A DNA stretch of 18,275 nucleotides from an uncultured Faecalibacterium sp. Lineage in GTDB: Bacteria > Bacillota > Clostridia > Oscillospirales > Ruminococcaceae. Below are positions 6,511 to 15,390 of the stretch, piece by piece. The notes under the pieces were generated by a model. It was not told the origin of the DNA. It saw only the letters and a program-made list of their open reading frames with translations, and searched no databases. The position numbers were made by a program, and so were the translations under genes. The stretch's first letter is position 1; every line of letters begins with the position of its first letter. The stretch covers positions 1 to 18,275 of the forward strand of contig CAKSXW010000040.1 of NCBI GenBank assembly GCA_934518555.1, written 5' to 3'.

Positions 6511-6522
6511 CGAAAACTTTCG
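6511..6522. promoter_or_regulatory. Inverted repeat downstream of the operon promoter
   Basis: CGAAA and TTTCG flank a central AC. This sits 20-30 bases past the probable start of transcription and 29 bases before the symporter ATG, where a repressor or RNA structure could act. The evidence is the symmetry only. Confidence 0.3.
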
Positions 6523-6551
6523 TAAAAAAATACCATCGGGAGGAACTTGTC

Positions 6552-8003
6552 ATGAAAACGGCTTCGCTGCTTGCACGCCCCCTGTTCCAAAGCAGGGTCA
6601 ACTCGGTCCATGTCAGCCCCAAAGAAAAGTGGCTGGGCTATCTCTTGGGCCCGGCAGGAGCGCTGCTGCTCAACGCCGTGCTGGCTACTTACCTCAACGT
6701 CTACTACACGGATGTTCTGAAACTGACCCATGTCTGGGGTGGGGCGTTTCTGGTGATCTTCCCCATCGTTTCCAAGATCATTGATGCCATCACCAACGTG
6801 GTCATGGGCTACATCATTGACCGCACCCACACCCCGGCAGGCAAGGCCCGGCCATGGCTGCTGCTTTCTGCGCCGCTATTAGCGGTCACGGGCATTCTGC
6901 TGTTTACCGTGCCCAGCGGCAGCGAGACCGTACAGGTGGTCTGGGTCATGGTCAGCTACAATCTGTTTTACTCCTTTGCCTACACCATCTTCAATATGAG
7001 CCATAACCTGATGGTGCCCCTGTCTACCCGGGATACCACCCAGCGAGGCGGTTTGTCGGTGTTCAACCAGATCGCCACCATCATGATGAGCGGTATTCTG
7101 GTGGCGCTGGTGTTCCCCATGGTCATCATGCCCATGATCGGCGTGGATCAGGGCAAATGGATCACCCTGATGAGTGCTCTTTCCATTCTGGCACTGCCGC
7201 TGACGCTGCTGGAGTACTACTTCACCAAGGAGCGTGTCACGCTGGAGGAGCACAGCGCAGGCATTGAAAAGACGGTATCCTTCCCAAAGCAGCTCAAGGC
7301 CATCTTCACCGACAAATATATGCTGCTCATCTATGCCTACTTTCTCATCTACACCGCCGGGTCGTCCATCAAGAACATCAGTCTGGTGTACTTTTGCAAC
7401 TATGTGCTGGGCACCTATAATGACGGCATTACCCAGACCATGCTTTCCGTCATCGGCGGCATTCCCATGGGCATCGGGATCTTTGCGGTGTGGCCCCTGG
7501 CAAAGAAATTCGGCAAGCGGAACGTGACGTTGGCAGGCTTTATCCTTTACGCCATGGGCGGTGCCGTCTGCTGGGCGTTCCCCACAAACATGACCATCAT
7601 GCTGGTGGGGCAGTTCATCAAAAATATCGGCGGTCTGCCCTGCGCCTATGTGTTCATGGCACTGTTTGCCGATGTGCTGGACCATCTGGAGTGGAAGACC
7701 GGATTCCGCTCGGATGGCGTGGCCATGAGTATGTATAACATCATCGCCGTTGCCATGGTAGGCATCTGCACCGGCGTGTTCAACGGCTTTCTGGGGCACG
7801 CAGGCTATATCGCTCCGGAGATCGTGAACGGCGTCACCGTGGCTGCCGCTCAGTCCGAGACAGTCAAGGGTGTCATCACCTTCGGCTTTGTGGGGCTGGA
7901 AGTATTCACCGGCGTGATCTTGGCGGTGCTGCTGGTGTTCCTCAATGTGGAAAAGGGCATTGAGAAGAAGCAGGCAGAAATCAAGGCAAGGGAGGAAAAA
8001 TAA
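6552..8003 (+). CDS. GPH-family sugar/glycoside cation symporter
   Basis: A 483-residue transporter of the glycoside-pentoside-hexuronide (GPH, MelB-like) branch of the major facilitator superfamily, with about 12 hydrophobic spans. The signature loop is plain: [19 protein letters not shown] (from about 74), with D78, D90 and R91, then GKARPWLL. In the family the loop aspartates take part in cation coupling. It would import an intact glycoside or oligosaccharide with sodium or protons. The N-terminus has about 25 residues before the first span, and the C-terminus is a charged cytoplasmic tail. GGGAGG lies eight bases before the ATG. It is first in the operon, three bases before the SGNH gene, so uptake and hydrolysis are made together. 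Substrate specificity cannot be read directly; the downstream enzymes suggest a rhamnose-containing glycoside. Confidence 0.92.
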   Translation: MKTASLLARPLFQSRVNSVHVSPKEKWLGYLLGPAGALLLNAVLATYLNVYYTDVLKLTHVWGGAFLVIFPIVSKIIDAITNVVMGYIIDRTHTPAGKARPWLLLSAPLLAVTGILLFTVPSGSETVQVVWVMVSYNLFYSFAYTIFNMSHNLMVPLSTRDTTQRGGLSVFNQIATIMMSGILVALVFPMVIMPMIGVDQGKWITLMSALSILALPLTLLEYYFTKERVTLEEHSAGIEKTVSFPKQLKAIFTDKYMLLIYAYFLIYTAGSSIKNISLVYFCNYVLGTYNDGITQTMLSVIGGIPMGIGIFAVWPLAKKFGKRNVTLAGFILYAMGGAVCWAFPTNMTIMLVGQFIKNIGGLPCAYVFMALFADVLDHLEWKTGFRSDGVAMSMYNIIAVAMVGICTGVFNGFLGHAGYIAPEIVNGVTVAAAQSETVKGVITFGFVGLEVFTGVILAVLLVFLNVEKGIEKKQAEIKAREEK

Positions 8004-8006
8004 GAG

Positions 8007-8762
8007 ATGAACAAGGCTCTGAAAATCGTAACCATTACGCTTGCCGCATTGGGTGTGGCTTCTTTGGCAGGGTTGGCAATCACGGGATGGAAGATCGGCT
8101 GGGGGCCATTCTCCTTCCTGCACACATGGGACGCAGATGTGGAGAAGATCCAGCAGGTCTATCCTGCCCAGGAGAACCAGAACGGCATTATCTTCTACGG
8201 CGCATCCAATTTCCGGATGTGGACGGAGATGGAGCAGGATCTGCCGGAATATCGGGTACAAAACCACGGCTTCGGCGGCTGCACGGATCAGGACCTGGTA
8301 CATTATGCAGATAAGCTGCTTTATCCCTACCATCCTGACATTGTGTTCTTCCAGACAGGGTCCAATGACTACGTTTCCCTGAAGGGAACGGATGAGGAAA
8401 AGGTGGCCGCCTGTATGGACTATAAAAAGCAGATGTTTGCGGAGATTCACCGGCAGCTTCCGGACGCAAAGCTGATGGTCATGAGCGGCCTTCTTCTGCC
8501 GGGGCGCAGCGAGTACCGGGAGCTTACCCAGGAGATCAATAAGGCGCTGGAGACACTCTGCGAGGAAACAGACTACCTTTGGTTCGTGGATGCATCGGCG
8601 ATGACATGGGACGGACAGCACTATGCAGAGGAGCTGTTCATCAAGGACGGCATCCACCTGAACCACGAAGGGCAGCTTCTGTGGATGCGTGAGTACATCC
8701 GCCCCATGATCGAAGCACTGGTTGCTGAATTTGACCTGACACAGGTGCAAAAGGAGGGCTGA
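8007..8762 (+). CDS. Membrane-anchored SGNH/GDSL-like esterase
   Basis: A 251-residue SGNH hydrolase. A short N-terminus and one hydrophobic span at about 5-27, without a cleavage or lipobox site that I can identify, suggest a signal anchor with the catalytic domain outside. Block I is IIFYGASNFRMW with the nucleophile S67 (the usual GDS is GAS here). Block II is the glycine in NHGFGG (about G90), block III is GSND (N120), and block V is DGIHLN with D214 and H217. All four SGNH residues are present. It should split an ester on a carbohydrate or plant glycoside before import; the acyl group is unknown. The ribosome site GGGAGG lies within the last codons of the symporter gene, 11 bases upstream of the ATG. 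Confidence 0.85.
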   Translation: MNKALKIVTITLAALGVASLAGLAITGWKIGWGPFSFLHTWDADVEKIQQVYPAQENQNGIIFYGASNFRMWTEMEQDLPEYRVQNHGFGGCTDQDLVHYADKLLYPYHPDIVFFQTGSNDYVSLKGTDEEKVAACMDYKKQMFAEIHRQLPDAKLMVMSGLLLPGRSEYRELTQEINKALETLCEETDYLWFVDASAMTWDGQHYAEELFIKDGIHLNHEGQLLWMREYIRPMIEALVAEFDLTQVQKEG

Positions 8763-8764
8763 AT

Positions 8765-11305
8765 ATGCAGGCCATTCGACTGAAAACCGAGCATTTGTTT
8801 GACCCCCTGGGGGTGGATTTTACCGCACCCCGGCTTTATTGGAACTGCACTGGCGGCAAAAAGCAGACTGCCTATCAGATCGTTGCAGCCGACGATGGCG
8901 GCAGCATTCTCTGGGACAGCGGCAGGGTGGAACGTGCTGCCATGTGCGTAAAATGGGGCGGCGCTCCCGTACCGCCGAAAACAAAGGTTTTTTGGCAGGT
9001 GCGTCTCTGGGATGAGGAGAACGCAGCAGGCGATTGGAGCAAAGCATCCTTCGAGACCGGCATCGGTGCATGGAGTGCCAAGTGGATCACCGGGGAGTAT
9101 AAGGTCAACAAAAAAGAGCGCTACCCTGTGGACTGCTTCCGCAAGGCCTTTCATGCTGCCGACGTAAAAAAAGCCCGGCTGTATATCACCGCCTGCGGCC
9201 TGTATGAAGCCAGACTCAACGGGCAGCGTGTGGGGGAGTTTGTCCGGGCCCCCGGCATCACGGATTACCGCAAGCGGCTGCAGTACCAGACCTACGATGT
9301 GACTCCGCTGCTGCAAAATGGGGGAAACACCCTGACCCTGCAGCTTGCCGATGGCTGGTATCGGGGCAGCTGCGGTGCGTGGGGGCTGAAAAACCAGTAC
9401 GGCACCGAAACAAAGCTGCTGGCACAGCTGGAACTGACCCATGCCAATGGCAGTGTGCAGACCATCGTGACCGATGAAAGCTGGGAGTGGAGCAATGACG
9501 GCCCCATCCGTTTTGCCGACAATAAGGACGGCGAGATCATCGACGCACAGAAAACGCCGTCCTATTCCGGCAAGGCAAAGGGCACAAACCATCCTGTCAC
9601 CCCCTCGGCCTCCAACAACGTCCCGGTGACGGAGCACGAGCGCATGAAGCCTGTCTGCATCACTACGCCCTCCGGCAAAACAGTGCTGGACTTTGGGCAA
9701 AACCTAGCAGGCTATGCGGAATTTACCGTAACTGCACATGCCGGGCAAACCCTCAAGCTGCGGTTTGGGGAACTGTTGGACGCAGACGGGGAGTTCACCC
9801 AGAAGAATATCCAGTGCTCCAATAAGAACATCACCACGCCCCTGCAGCAGGTGGTCTACACCTGCAAGGAGGGGCAAAACCACTACAAGACCACCTTTGC
9901 CATCTTTGGCTTCCAGTACATTCTGGTGGAAACAGAGGTACCCTTCCAGCCAGAGGACTTTACCGCTATTGCGGTATACTCCGACATGGAGCGCACAGGC
10001 TTTTTTGAAAGCTCCAACCCGCTGCTGGACAAGTTTGTGGAAAACACGGTGTGGAGTGCCAAGAACAACCACGCCGACCTGCCCACCGACTGCCCGACAC
10101 GAGAACGGCACGGCTGGAGCGGTGATGCACAGATCTTCTGCCCCACCGCAAGCTATCTCTTTGATTATCTGCCCTTTGGGGAAAAGTATCTCAACGACCT
10201 CTACGACTGGCAGACGAAAAACGGCTGCCTGCCCCAGATCGCACCGGAGGGCGGCACGGATTTCTATATGGGTGCCATGAACGGCTCGGTAGGCTGGGCG
10301 GATGCCGGTGTGCTGATGCCCTACGTCCTGTGGAAACAGTACGGCGACACCGCTGTTTTGAAAAAATATCTACCCGGGATGCGTCGCTACGCTAAATTTA
10401 TGCAGGACCGCTGCGGCAAATGGTACCCCACCGCTAAGCATACGGGGCTGCAGGGGGAGGACAAAAAGTACCTGTCCAACTACGGGCAGGCATACGGCGA
10501 GTGGGCAGAGCCGGAGAGCGTCCACCACATGACATGGAAGGATTGCGCCGTGCCCCACCCGGAGGTGGCTACCGCCTACACCGCCCATGTGATGGACTGC
10601 ATGGCAGAAATCGAAGCGGCACTGGGCAACCCCAAAGAGGCAGAAAGCTACCGCAGCTTTGCTGCCGGCTGCCGCAAAAGCTATCAGGCACTGCGCCGCA
10701 CTGCCGCCTATCCGCTGGACACCGACCGGCAGGCGCAGCTGGTGCGCCCGCTGGCATTTAAGCTGCTGGATGAACAGCAGACGGCATACGCCCAAAAGCG
10801 GCTGCTGGCGGCGCTGGTACACGCTGGCTGGCGGGTGGGCACCGGCTTTTTGTCCACCCCGCTGATTTTGGATGTGCTGACGGACATCGACCTGAAGTGC
10901 GCCTATCGGCTGCTGGAAAACGAGGAGCTGCCCGGCTGGCTGTCCATGCCCAAAAACGGAGCCACCACCATCTGGGAAGCATGGGAAGGTCCCAACAGCC
11001 AACACGGCGGCATCGGCTCCCTGAACCATTACTCCAAGGGCGCTGTGGTGGCATGGCTGTTTGACACCATGTGCGGCATCCGGGTAGAGGGCGAAAACCA
11101 CTTTGTCCTTGCGCCCCATCCCGGCGGACAGTTTACCCATGCAAAGGCGTGCTACAACAGCGTCTACGGCAGGGTGGAAAGCGGCTGGGAGAAAACGCCG
11201 GAGGGGTGGAAGTACACCGTTACCATCCCGGCAAACTGCACCGCAGCCCTGTGCCTGCCCGGAAAAGAAGCTGTTGCGCTGGAAAGCGGAACCTATTCCT
11301 TTTGA
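8765..11305 (+). CDS. GH78 alpha-L-rhamnosidase, intracellular
   Basis: An 846-residue GH78 enzyme that releases alpha-L-rhamnose by an inverting mechanism. N-terminal beta domains (about 1-410, containing the LNGQRVG and DGWYRG segments of the family) precede an (alpha/alpha)6 catalytic barrel (about 415-770) and a C-terminal beta domain. The motif DCPTRERHGWSGDA places D442, E447, W451 and D454 at the same spacing as D567, E572, W576 and D579 of Bacillus RhaB, as I recall that enzyme. E447 is the likely general acid and E738 in GATTIWEAWEG the likely base. No signal peptide is present, so it acts in the cytoplasm on imported substrate. A strong AAGGAGG overlaps the end of the previous gene, two bases away. 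The length is normal for the family. Confidence 0.95.
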   Translation: MQAIRLKTEHLFDPLGVDFTAPRLYWNCTGGKKQTAYQIVAADDGGSILWDSGRVERAAMCVKWGGAPVPPKTKVFWQVRLWDEENAAGDWSKASFETGIGAWSAKWITGEYKVNKKERYPVDCFRKAFHAADVKKARLYITACGLYEARLNGQRVGEFVRAPGITDYRKRLQYQTYDVTPLLQNGGNTLTLQLADGWYRGSCGAWGLKNQYGTETKLLAQLELTHANGSVQTIVTDESWEWSNDGPIRFADNKDGEIIDAQKTPSYSGKAKGTNHPVTPSASNNVPVTEHERMKPVCITTPSGKTVLDFGQNLAGYAEFTVTAHAGQTLKLRFGELLDADGEFTQKNIQCSNKNITTPLQQVVYTCKEGQNHYKTTFAIFGFQYILVETEVPFQPEDFTAIAVYSDMERTGFFESSNPLLDKFVENTVWSAKNNHADLPTDCPTRERHGWSGDAQIFCPTASYLFDYLPFGEKYLNDLYDWQTKNGCLPQIAPEGGTDFYMGAMNGSVGWADAGVLMPYVLWKQYGDTAVLKKYLPGMRRYAKFMQDRCGKWYPTAKHTGLQGEDKKYLSNYGQAYGEWAEPESVHHMTWKDCAVPHPEVATAYTAHVMDCMAEIEAALGNPKEAESYRSFAAGCRKSYQALRRTAAYPLDTDRQAQLVRPLAFKLLDEQQTAYAQKRLLAALVHAGWRVGTGFLSTPLILDVLTDIDLKCAYRLLENEELPGWLSMPKNGATTIWEAWEGPNSQHGGIGSLNHYSKGAVVAWLFDTMCGIRVEGENHFVLAPHPGGQFTHAKACYNSVYGRVESGWEKTPEGWKYTVTIPANCTAALCLPGKEAVALESGTYSF

Positions 11306-11314
11306 GGTGAGATT

Positions 11315-13642
11315 ATGGAGATTGAAAAGATCTTGAACCAGATGACTCTGGAGGACAAAATTGCCCTTTGCTCCGGTGCAAACTTCTGGCAGACAAAAAA
11401 ATACGAGAAATACGGAATTCCGTCTCTTTTTATGTGCGATGGACCTCACGGTCTGCGCAAGCAGGAGGATGCAGCGGATATGCTGGGGGTCAACAAATCC
11501 CGTCCCGCCACCTGCTTTCCGGCGGAGGTGACCACTGCCGGGAGCTGGGACCCGGAATTGCTCACGGAGATCGGCGCAGCCATCGGGGAAGAGGCAAAGG
11601 AGCAGGGGGTCGGGCTTGTTCTCGGTCCCGGGGCAAACCTCAAGCGCAACCCCCTCTGCGGGCGGAACTTTGAGTATTTCAGCGAGGATCCCTATCTGGC
11701 AGGCAAGTTGGCAGCAGGCTTCATCCGGGGCGCCGAAGCCCAGGGCGTGGGCACCAGCCTCAAGCATTTTGCCGCCAACTCGCAGGAACTGAGCCGCTTT
11801 ACCTCTGACAGCGTGGTGGACGACCGCACCCTGCGGGAGCTTTATTTGACCGCCTTTGAGATCGCGGTGAAGGAGGGCAAGCCCTCCACTGTCATGTGCG
11901 CCTACCCCAAGCTGAACGGCACCCATTGCTCCGACCATAAGGAGCTGCTGACGGATATCCTCCGCACAGAATGGGGCTTTGACGGCATGGTGGTCACCGA
12001 TTGGGGTGCTATGAATGACCGCATTGAAGGCTTCCGGACAGGCTGCGACCTGAATATGCCCGGCGGCAGCGACTACATGGAAAAAGAGGTCTTGCAGGCG
12101 GTGAAGGATGGCACGCTGCCGGAACGCTCCGTAAATGACAGCGCCCGCCGGGTTCTGAAACTGGTGCTCCGGGCAGAGGAAACGCTGCGTGAAAAAGCTG
12201 TCTGTGATTACGAAGCCCACCATGCCCTTGCCAAGCGTGCGGCAGCGGAGGGGGCAGTGCTGCTGAAAAACGAGGGCGGTATTCTGCCGCTGCGGCAGAA
12301 TACAAAAATCGCCGTCATTGGCGCAATGGCAAAAGAACTGCGCTATCAGGGGGCAGGCTCCAGCCACATCAACCCCACAAAGCTGCCCCAGCCCCTGGAA
12401 TTGCTGCCCGGTGCAGTTTATGCCCCCGGCTGCGATGAAAAAGGCAGCACCACCGATGCGCTGCTGCAGGAGGTGCAGAACGCCGCCCGGAAAGCCGAGA
12501 CCGTGGTGGTGTTTGCAGGGCTCCCGGCGCAGTGCGAATCCGAAGGCTTTGACCGGGACAACCTGAAAATGCCGGAAGGACACCGGAAAATGATCGAAGT
12601 CGCCGCCCAAGCCAACCCCAATACCGTGGTGGTGCTGCTCTGCGGCAGCGTGGTGGAGTGCCCGTGGGCAGAAAAGGTCAAAGCCATCCTCTATATGGGT
12701 CTGCCGGGGCAGGCAGGGGGCGAGGCCATTGCCGACCTGCTCTATGGCCGGGCAAACCCCAGCGGCAAGCTGGCAGAAAGCTGGCCCTACCGTTACCAGG
12801 ACGTGCCCTCCTCCGGCAATTACGGCAAAACGACGGATGCCCTGTATCAGGAGGGTATCTATGTGGGTTACCGCTATTACGATAAGGCAGGGGTCCCTGT
12901 CCGCTGGCCCTTTGGCTATGGTTTGAGCTACACCGAATTTTCCTACTCGGACCTGACGGTGGAGGGCGATACCGTCACGGTCACTGTCCGCAATACCGGC
13001 AAGTGTTCCGGTGCAGAGGTGGTGCAGCTGTACCTTGCTGCGCCGCAGGAGGGGCTGCACCGCCCAGTACGGGAGTTGAAAGGCTTCCAAAAGGTGCATC
13101 TGCAGCCGGGGGAAAGCAAAACGGTGCGGTTTACCCTCATCGACCGTGATTTTGCCCTCTGGCAGGAGGGCTGGAAAGTGCCTGCCGGGACCTACACCGT
13201 CTGCATCGGCGGCCTGACCGCAGAGATTGAAAAGAAAGGGGACGACCTGTCCATTCCCTCCTGGCAGAAGGGCAGCTGGTACGAGCGCTGCGCTGGCAAG
13301 CCCGATCCGGCAGAATGGGAAAAGCTGCTGGGGCACAGCTACACACCGCCGGTGCTGAAAAAAGGCAGCTTCACCATGGATAACACGGTGATGGAGATGA
13401 AGGACTACAGCCTTATGATGAAGATCATGTTCAAGGCGGTGGAATCCACCGTTGCCAAGGGCTTTGGTGGAAAAAAGGACTACGAGAACCCGGATTTCCG
13501 GATGATGATGAACGCCTCGGCCGGGGCGCCTCTACGCAGTATGCAGATCTCCGGCGGCATGAAGGGCGGCGTGCTGCCCGGGATGCTGGAAATGGCCAAC
13601 GGCCACTTCCTCCGGGGCATTTGGAAAATGATAAAGGGGTGA
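11315..13642 (+). CDS. GH3 beta-glycosidase with Met-rich tail
   Basis: A 775-residue GH3 enzyme, probably a beta-glucosidase (xylosidase or arabinosidase activity is possible). The TIM-barrel part carries DGPHGLR (42-48), KHFAANSQE (150-158) and the nucleophile D229 in VVTDWGAM. The second domain has the SEGFDRDNL loop with E410 as the candidate acid/base. A fibronectin-III-like domain follows at about 560-640. Beyond this, residues 650-775 form an unusual extension, and residues 685-775 hold 14 methionines in 91. No signal peptide is present, so it is cytoplasmic. The start follows a GAGGTGAGATT ribosome site nine bases after the GH78 stop. In this order it would remove the inner sugar after the rhamnosidase removes the outer rhamnose, as needed for rutinose-type glycosides. 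Confidence 0.94.
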   Translation: MEIEKILNQMTLEDKIALCSGANFWQTKKYEKYGIPSLFMCDGPHGLRKQEDAADMLGVNKSRPATCFPAEVTTAGSWDPELLTEIGAAIGEEAKEQGVGLVLGPGANLKRNPLCGRNFEYFSEDPYLAGKLAAGFIRGAEAQGVGTSLKHFAANSQELSRFTSDSVVDDRTLRELYLTAFEIAVKEGKPSTVMCAYPKLNGTHCSDHKELLTDILRTEWGFDGMVVTDWGAMNDRIEGFRTGCDLNMPGGSDYMEKEVLQAVKDGTLPERSVNDSARRVLKLVLRAEETLREKAVCDYEAHHALAKRAAAEGAVLLKNEGGILPLRQNTKIAVIGAMAKELRYQGAGSSHINPTKLPQPLELLPGAVYAPGCDEKGSTTDALLQEVQNAARKAETVVVFAGLPAQCESEGFDRDNLKMPEGHRKMIEVAAQANPNTVVVLLCGSVVECPWAEKVKAILYMGLPGQAGGEAIADLLYGRANPSGKLAESWPYRYQDVPSSGNYGKTTDALYQEGIYVGYRYYDKAGVPVRWPFGYGLSYTEFSYSDLTVEGDTVTVTVRNTGKCSGAEVVQLYLAAPQEGLHRPVRELKGFQKVHLQPGESKTVRFTLIDRDFALWQEGWKVPAGTYTVCIGGLTAEIEKKGDDLSIPSWQKGSWYERCAGKPDPAEWEKLLGHSYTPPVLKKGSFTMDNTVMEMKDYSLMMKIMFKAVESTVAKGFGGKKDYENPDFRMMMNASAGAPLRSMQISGGMKGGVLPGMLEMANGHFLRGIWKMIKG

Positions 13643-13648
13643 GCAGAA

Positions 13649-14548
13649 ATGCCAAGTTTATATGCCCACATGATGAATCTGGTGTTCCGCTGTATGCCGC
13701 AGGATAAGCCGGGACAGCCCCACGACTATGTGGCAGAGCGAAAGCGCAACGACCGAAAGCCTCCCAGACCGCCCAAGGGCGTTATCGTCCGGCTGGGGGA
13801 ATTGGAGGGCCTGTCGGCAGAGTTCATTCAGAAAAACGGTAACCAGAAGGGAACGATCTTCTACATTCACGGCGGCGGATTTACTGTCGGCTCTGCCCGG
13901 GAGCGGCGGGCGATCTGCCAGTATATCACAGCCAACTACGGCTATAACTGTGTCACCTTCAACTACCGCCTTGCTCCGGAAAATCTGTGGCCTGCGCCGC
14001 TGGAGGACTGCCTGACCGCCTATACCGCACTCTTGAAAACCGGCGTTTCGCCCAAAGAGATCGTTTTCATGGGAGAAAGTGCAGGGGGGACACTGGTGCT
14101 GTCCTTAGCGTTGCTGCTGAAGGAAAAAGGACTCCCCCAGCCGAAAGCGTTGGTGGCGCTCTCTCCCTGTGTGACGCAGGCGGACCAGTTCCCCTCTTAC
14201 ACCCAGAATGCGGCAACGGACTATATGCTCCGCACTGCCGTGGCGGAGGGGAAAATCAAGGTGGTATTCGGCAGCCGGGCCAATGATCTGGAGTATCTGC
14301 GTCAGCCGACCATCTCGCCGCTGTACGGTGATTTCAGTGGGCTTCCGCCGGTGATCTTTTCTGCCTCCGACACAGAGGTGCTGCTGGATGATTCCAAGGT
14401 GCTGTATGAAAAGCTGAAAAAGCAGGGACATCGAACGGCACTGGATATTCGGCACGGTGCCTGCCACGCTTTTCAGGTGTTCACAGCCATGCCGGAGGCA
14501 CGGCAGGCACTGGATGTAGTTTTTCGCACATTGGAGGAATGGGCATGA
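13649..14548 (+). CDS. HSL-type alpha/beta hydrolase, cytoplasmic esterase
   Basis: A 299-residue alpha/beta hydrolase of the hormone-sensitive-lipase group (family IV esterases). The oxyanion motif HGGG is at 74-77, nucleophile S144 in GESAGG, the aspartate D241 in SASDTEVLLDDS and the histidine H273 in GACHAF. NYRLAPE (105-111) and PAPLEDC are typical of the family. No signal peptide is present, although the first 18 residues are mildly hydrophobic. It would cleave short acyl esters, such as acetyl or aromatic acyl groups, from the imported glycoside or aglycone. The gap after the GH3 stop is six bases, with AAAGGGG as ribosome site, and its stop overlaps the next start by four bases (ATGA), implying coupled translation. 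The true acyl substrate is unknown. Confidence 0.9.
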   Translation: MPSLYAHMMNLVFRCMPQDKPGQPHDYVAERKRNDRKPPRPPKGVIVRLGELEGLSAEFIQKNGNQKGTIFYIHGGGFTVGSARERRAICQYITANYGYNCVTFNYRLAPENLWPAPLEDCLTAYTALLKTGVSPKEIVFMGESAGGTLVLSLALLLKEKGLPQPKALVALSPCVTQADQFPSYTQNAATDYMLRTAVAEGKIKVVFGSRANDLEYLRQPTISPLYGDFSGLPPVIFSASDTEVLLDDSKVLYEKLKKQGHRTALDIRHGACHAFQVFTAMPEARQALDVVFRTLEEWA

Positions 14549-15390
14549 AGAAATGGATCAAAGCAGTTCTTGTTGGCGTAGGGGCGTTTGCGGTGGTTGC
14601 CGGAATTGCGGCCATCATCGGCGTCGGCCACTATGTAGGCTTTCCCAAGCCTGCCGGTGAGGAAAAGACCGGCTACCGAACGGAGAAGCTCTGTGTGGAA
14701 TATGACGGCATCAGTCTGTACGGAAAGGCGCTGATCCCAGATGGAGACGGGCCGTTTCCTACCGTCCTCTATGCCCACGGTGCAGAGAGCGATTACAAAT
14801 CGGATATGACCACGCTGAAAAGCCTTGCCATGAGCGGCGTTGCCTGCTACACCTTCGATTTTTACGGCTGGACAGACCGCAGCACCGGGCCGCAGGGCGT
14901 GCATTGGTTCCATGACGTTCCCAGAGGCGTTGACGACTCCTATGAGAAAAAGGTCTTGCAGCAGGTGGAAGACCTGAACGCCGTTATCGAGGCGGCAAAG
15001 GGCTGGGATTTTGTGGATACATCTCGGCTTTACCTTGTAGGCAGCTCCATGGGCGGTGCGACCGTTGCGACTGCCGCTGTGACCCACAGCGCAGACATCC
15101 GAGGCATTGTGCTGGAGTATCCTGCCATCAATCTGAACCCGGACGCCATGGTAAGCGGTGCGCCCTTGGACGTTAACGGCTACACCGGACCGGTGTTGAT
15201 CCTGCAGGGCACGAAGGATGTGATCGTCCCTATGGAGATGTCCAAGAATCTGGCCGCCCACTACAATACTCTCCGGGATGACCACGCAGAGCTGATGATT
15301 TACGAGGGGCAGCCCCATGTTTTCACGGGAAAGTACAAGGTGCTGGCTGCGAAGGAAATCTACCGCTTTCTTGAGGAAACCCCATCATGA
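14545..15390 (+). CDS. Membrane-anchored alpha/beta hydrolase
   Basis: A 281-residue alpha/beta hydrolase. I use the ATG at 14545 because it lies seven bases after GGAGG and overlaps the previous stop as ATGA; the ATG at 14539 is too close to the ribosome site. Lysines followed by a hydrophobic span (about 6-31) form a signal anchor or uncleaved signal peptide, so the catalytic part is probably outside. The triad is S168 in VGSSMGG, D225 in QGTKDVIVP and H258 in EGQPHVF, with the YAHGAES oxyanion strand at 77-83. This pattern is like feruloyl or dienelactone-type esterases, but the family does not define the substrate. Together with the SGNH enzyme it could remove acyl groups before uptake. 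The stop again overlaps the next start by four bases. Confidence 0.88.
   Translation: MKKWIKAVLVGVGAFAVVAGIAAIIGVGHYVGFPKPAGEEKTGYRTEKLCVEYDGISLYGKALIPDGDGPFPTVLYAHGAESDYKSDMTTLKSLAMSGVACYTFDFYGWTDRSTGPQGVHWFHDVPRGVDDSYEKKVLQQVEDLNAVIEAAKGWDFVDTSRLYLVGSSMGGATVATAAVTHSADIRGIVLEYPAINLNPDAMVSGAPLDVNGYTGPVLILQGTKDVIVPMEMSKNLAAHYNTLRDDHAELMIYEGQPHVFTGKYKVLAAKEIYRFLEETPS

Noticed and set aside
6879..8750. 623-codon minus-strand frame opposite the symporter and SGNH genes
   Set aside because: It spans two genes on the opposite strand, is His/Gln-rich with no domain, and is explained by codon bias.
10370..13336. Very long minus-strand reading frame as a gene
   Set aside because: It lies opposite clear GH78 and GH3 genes; its product is rich in Cys, His, Gly and Pro with no recognisable domain and no ribosome site, which is typical of antisense to GC-biased genes.
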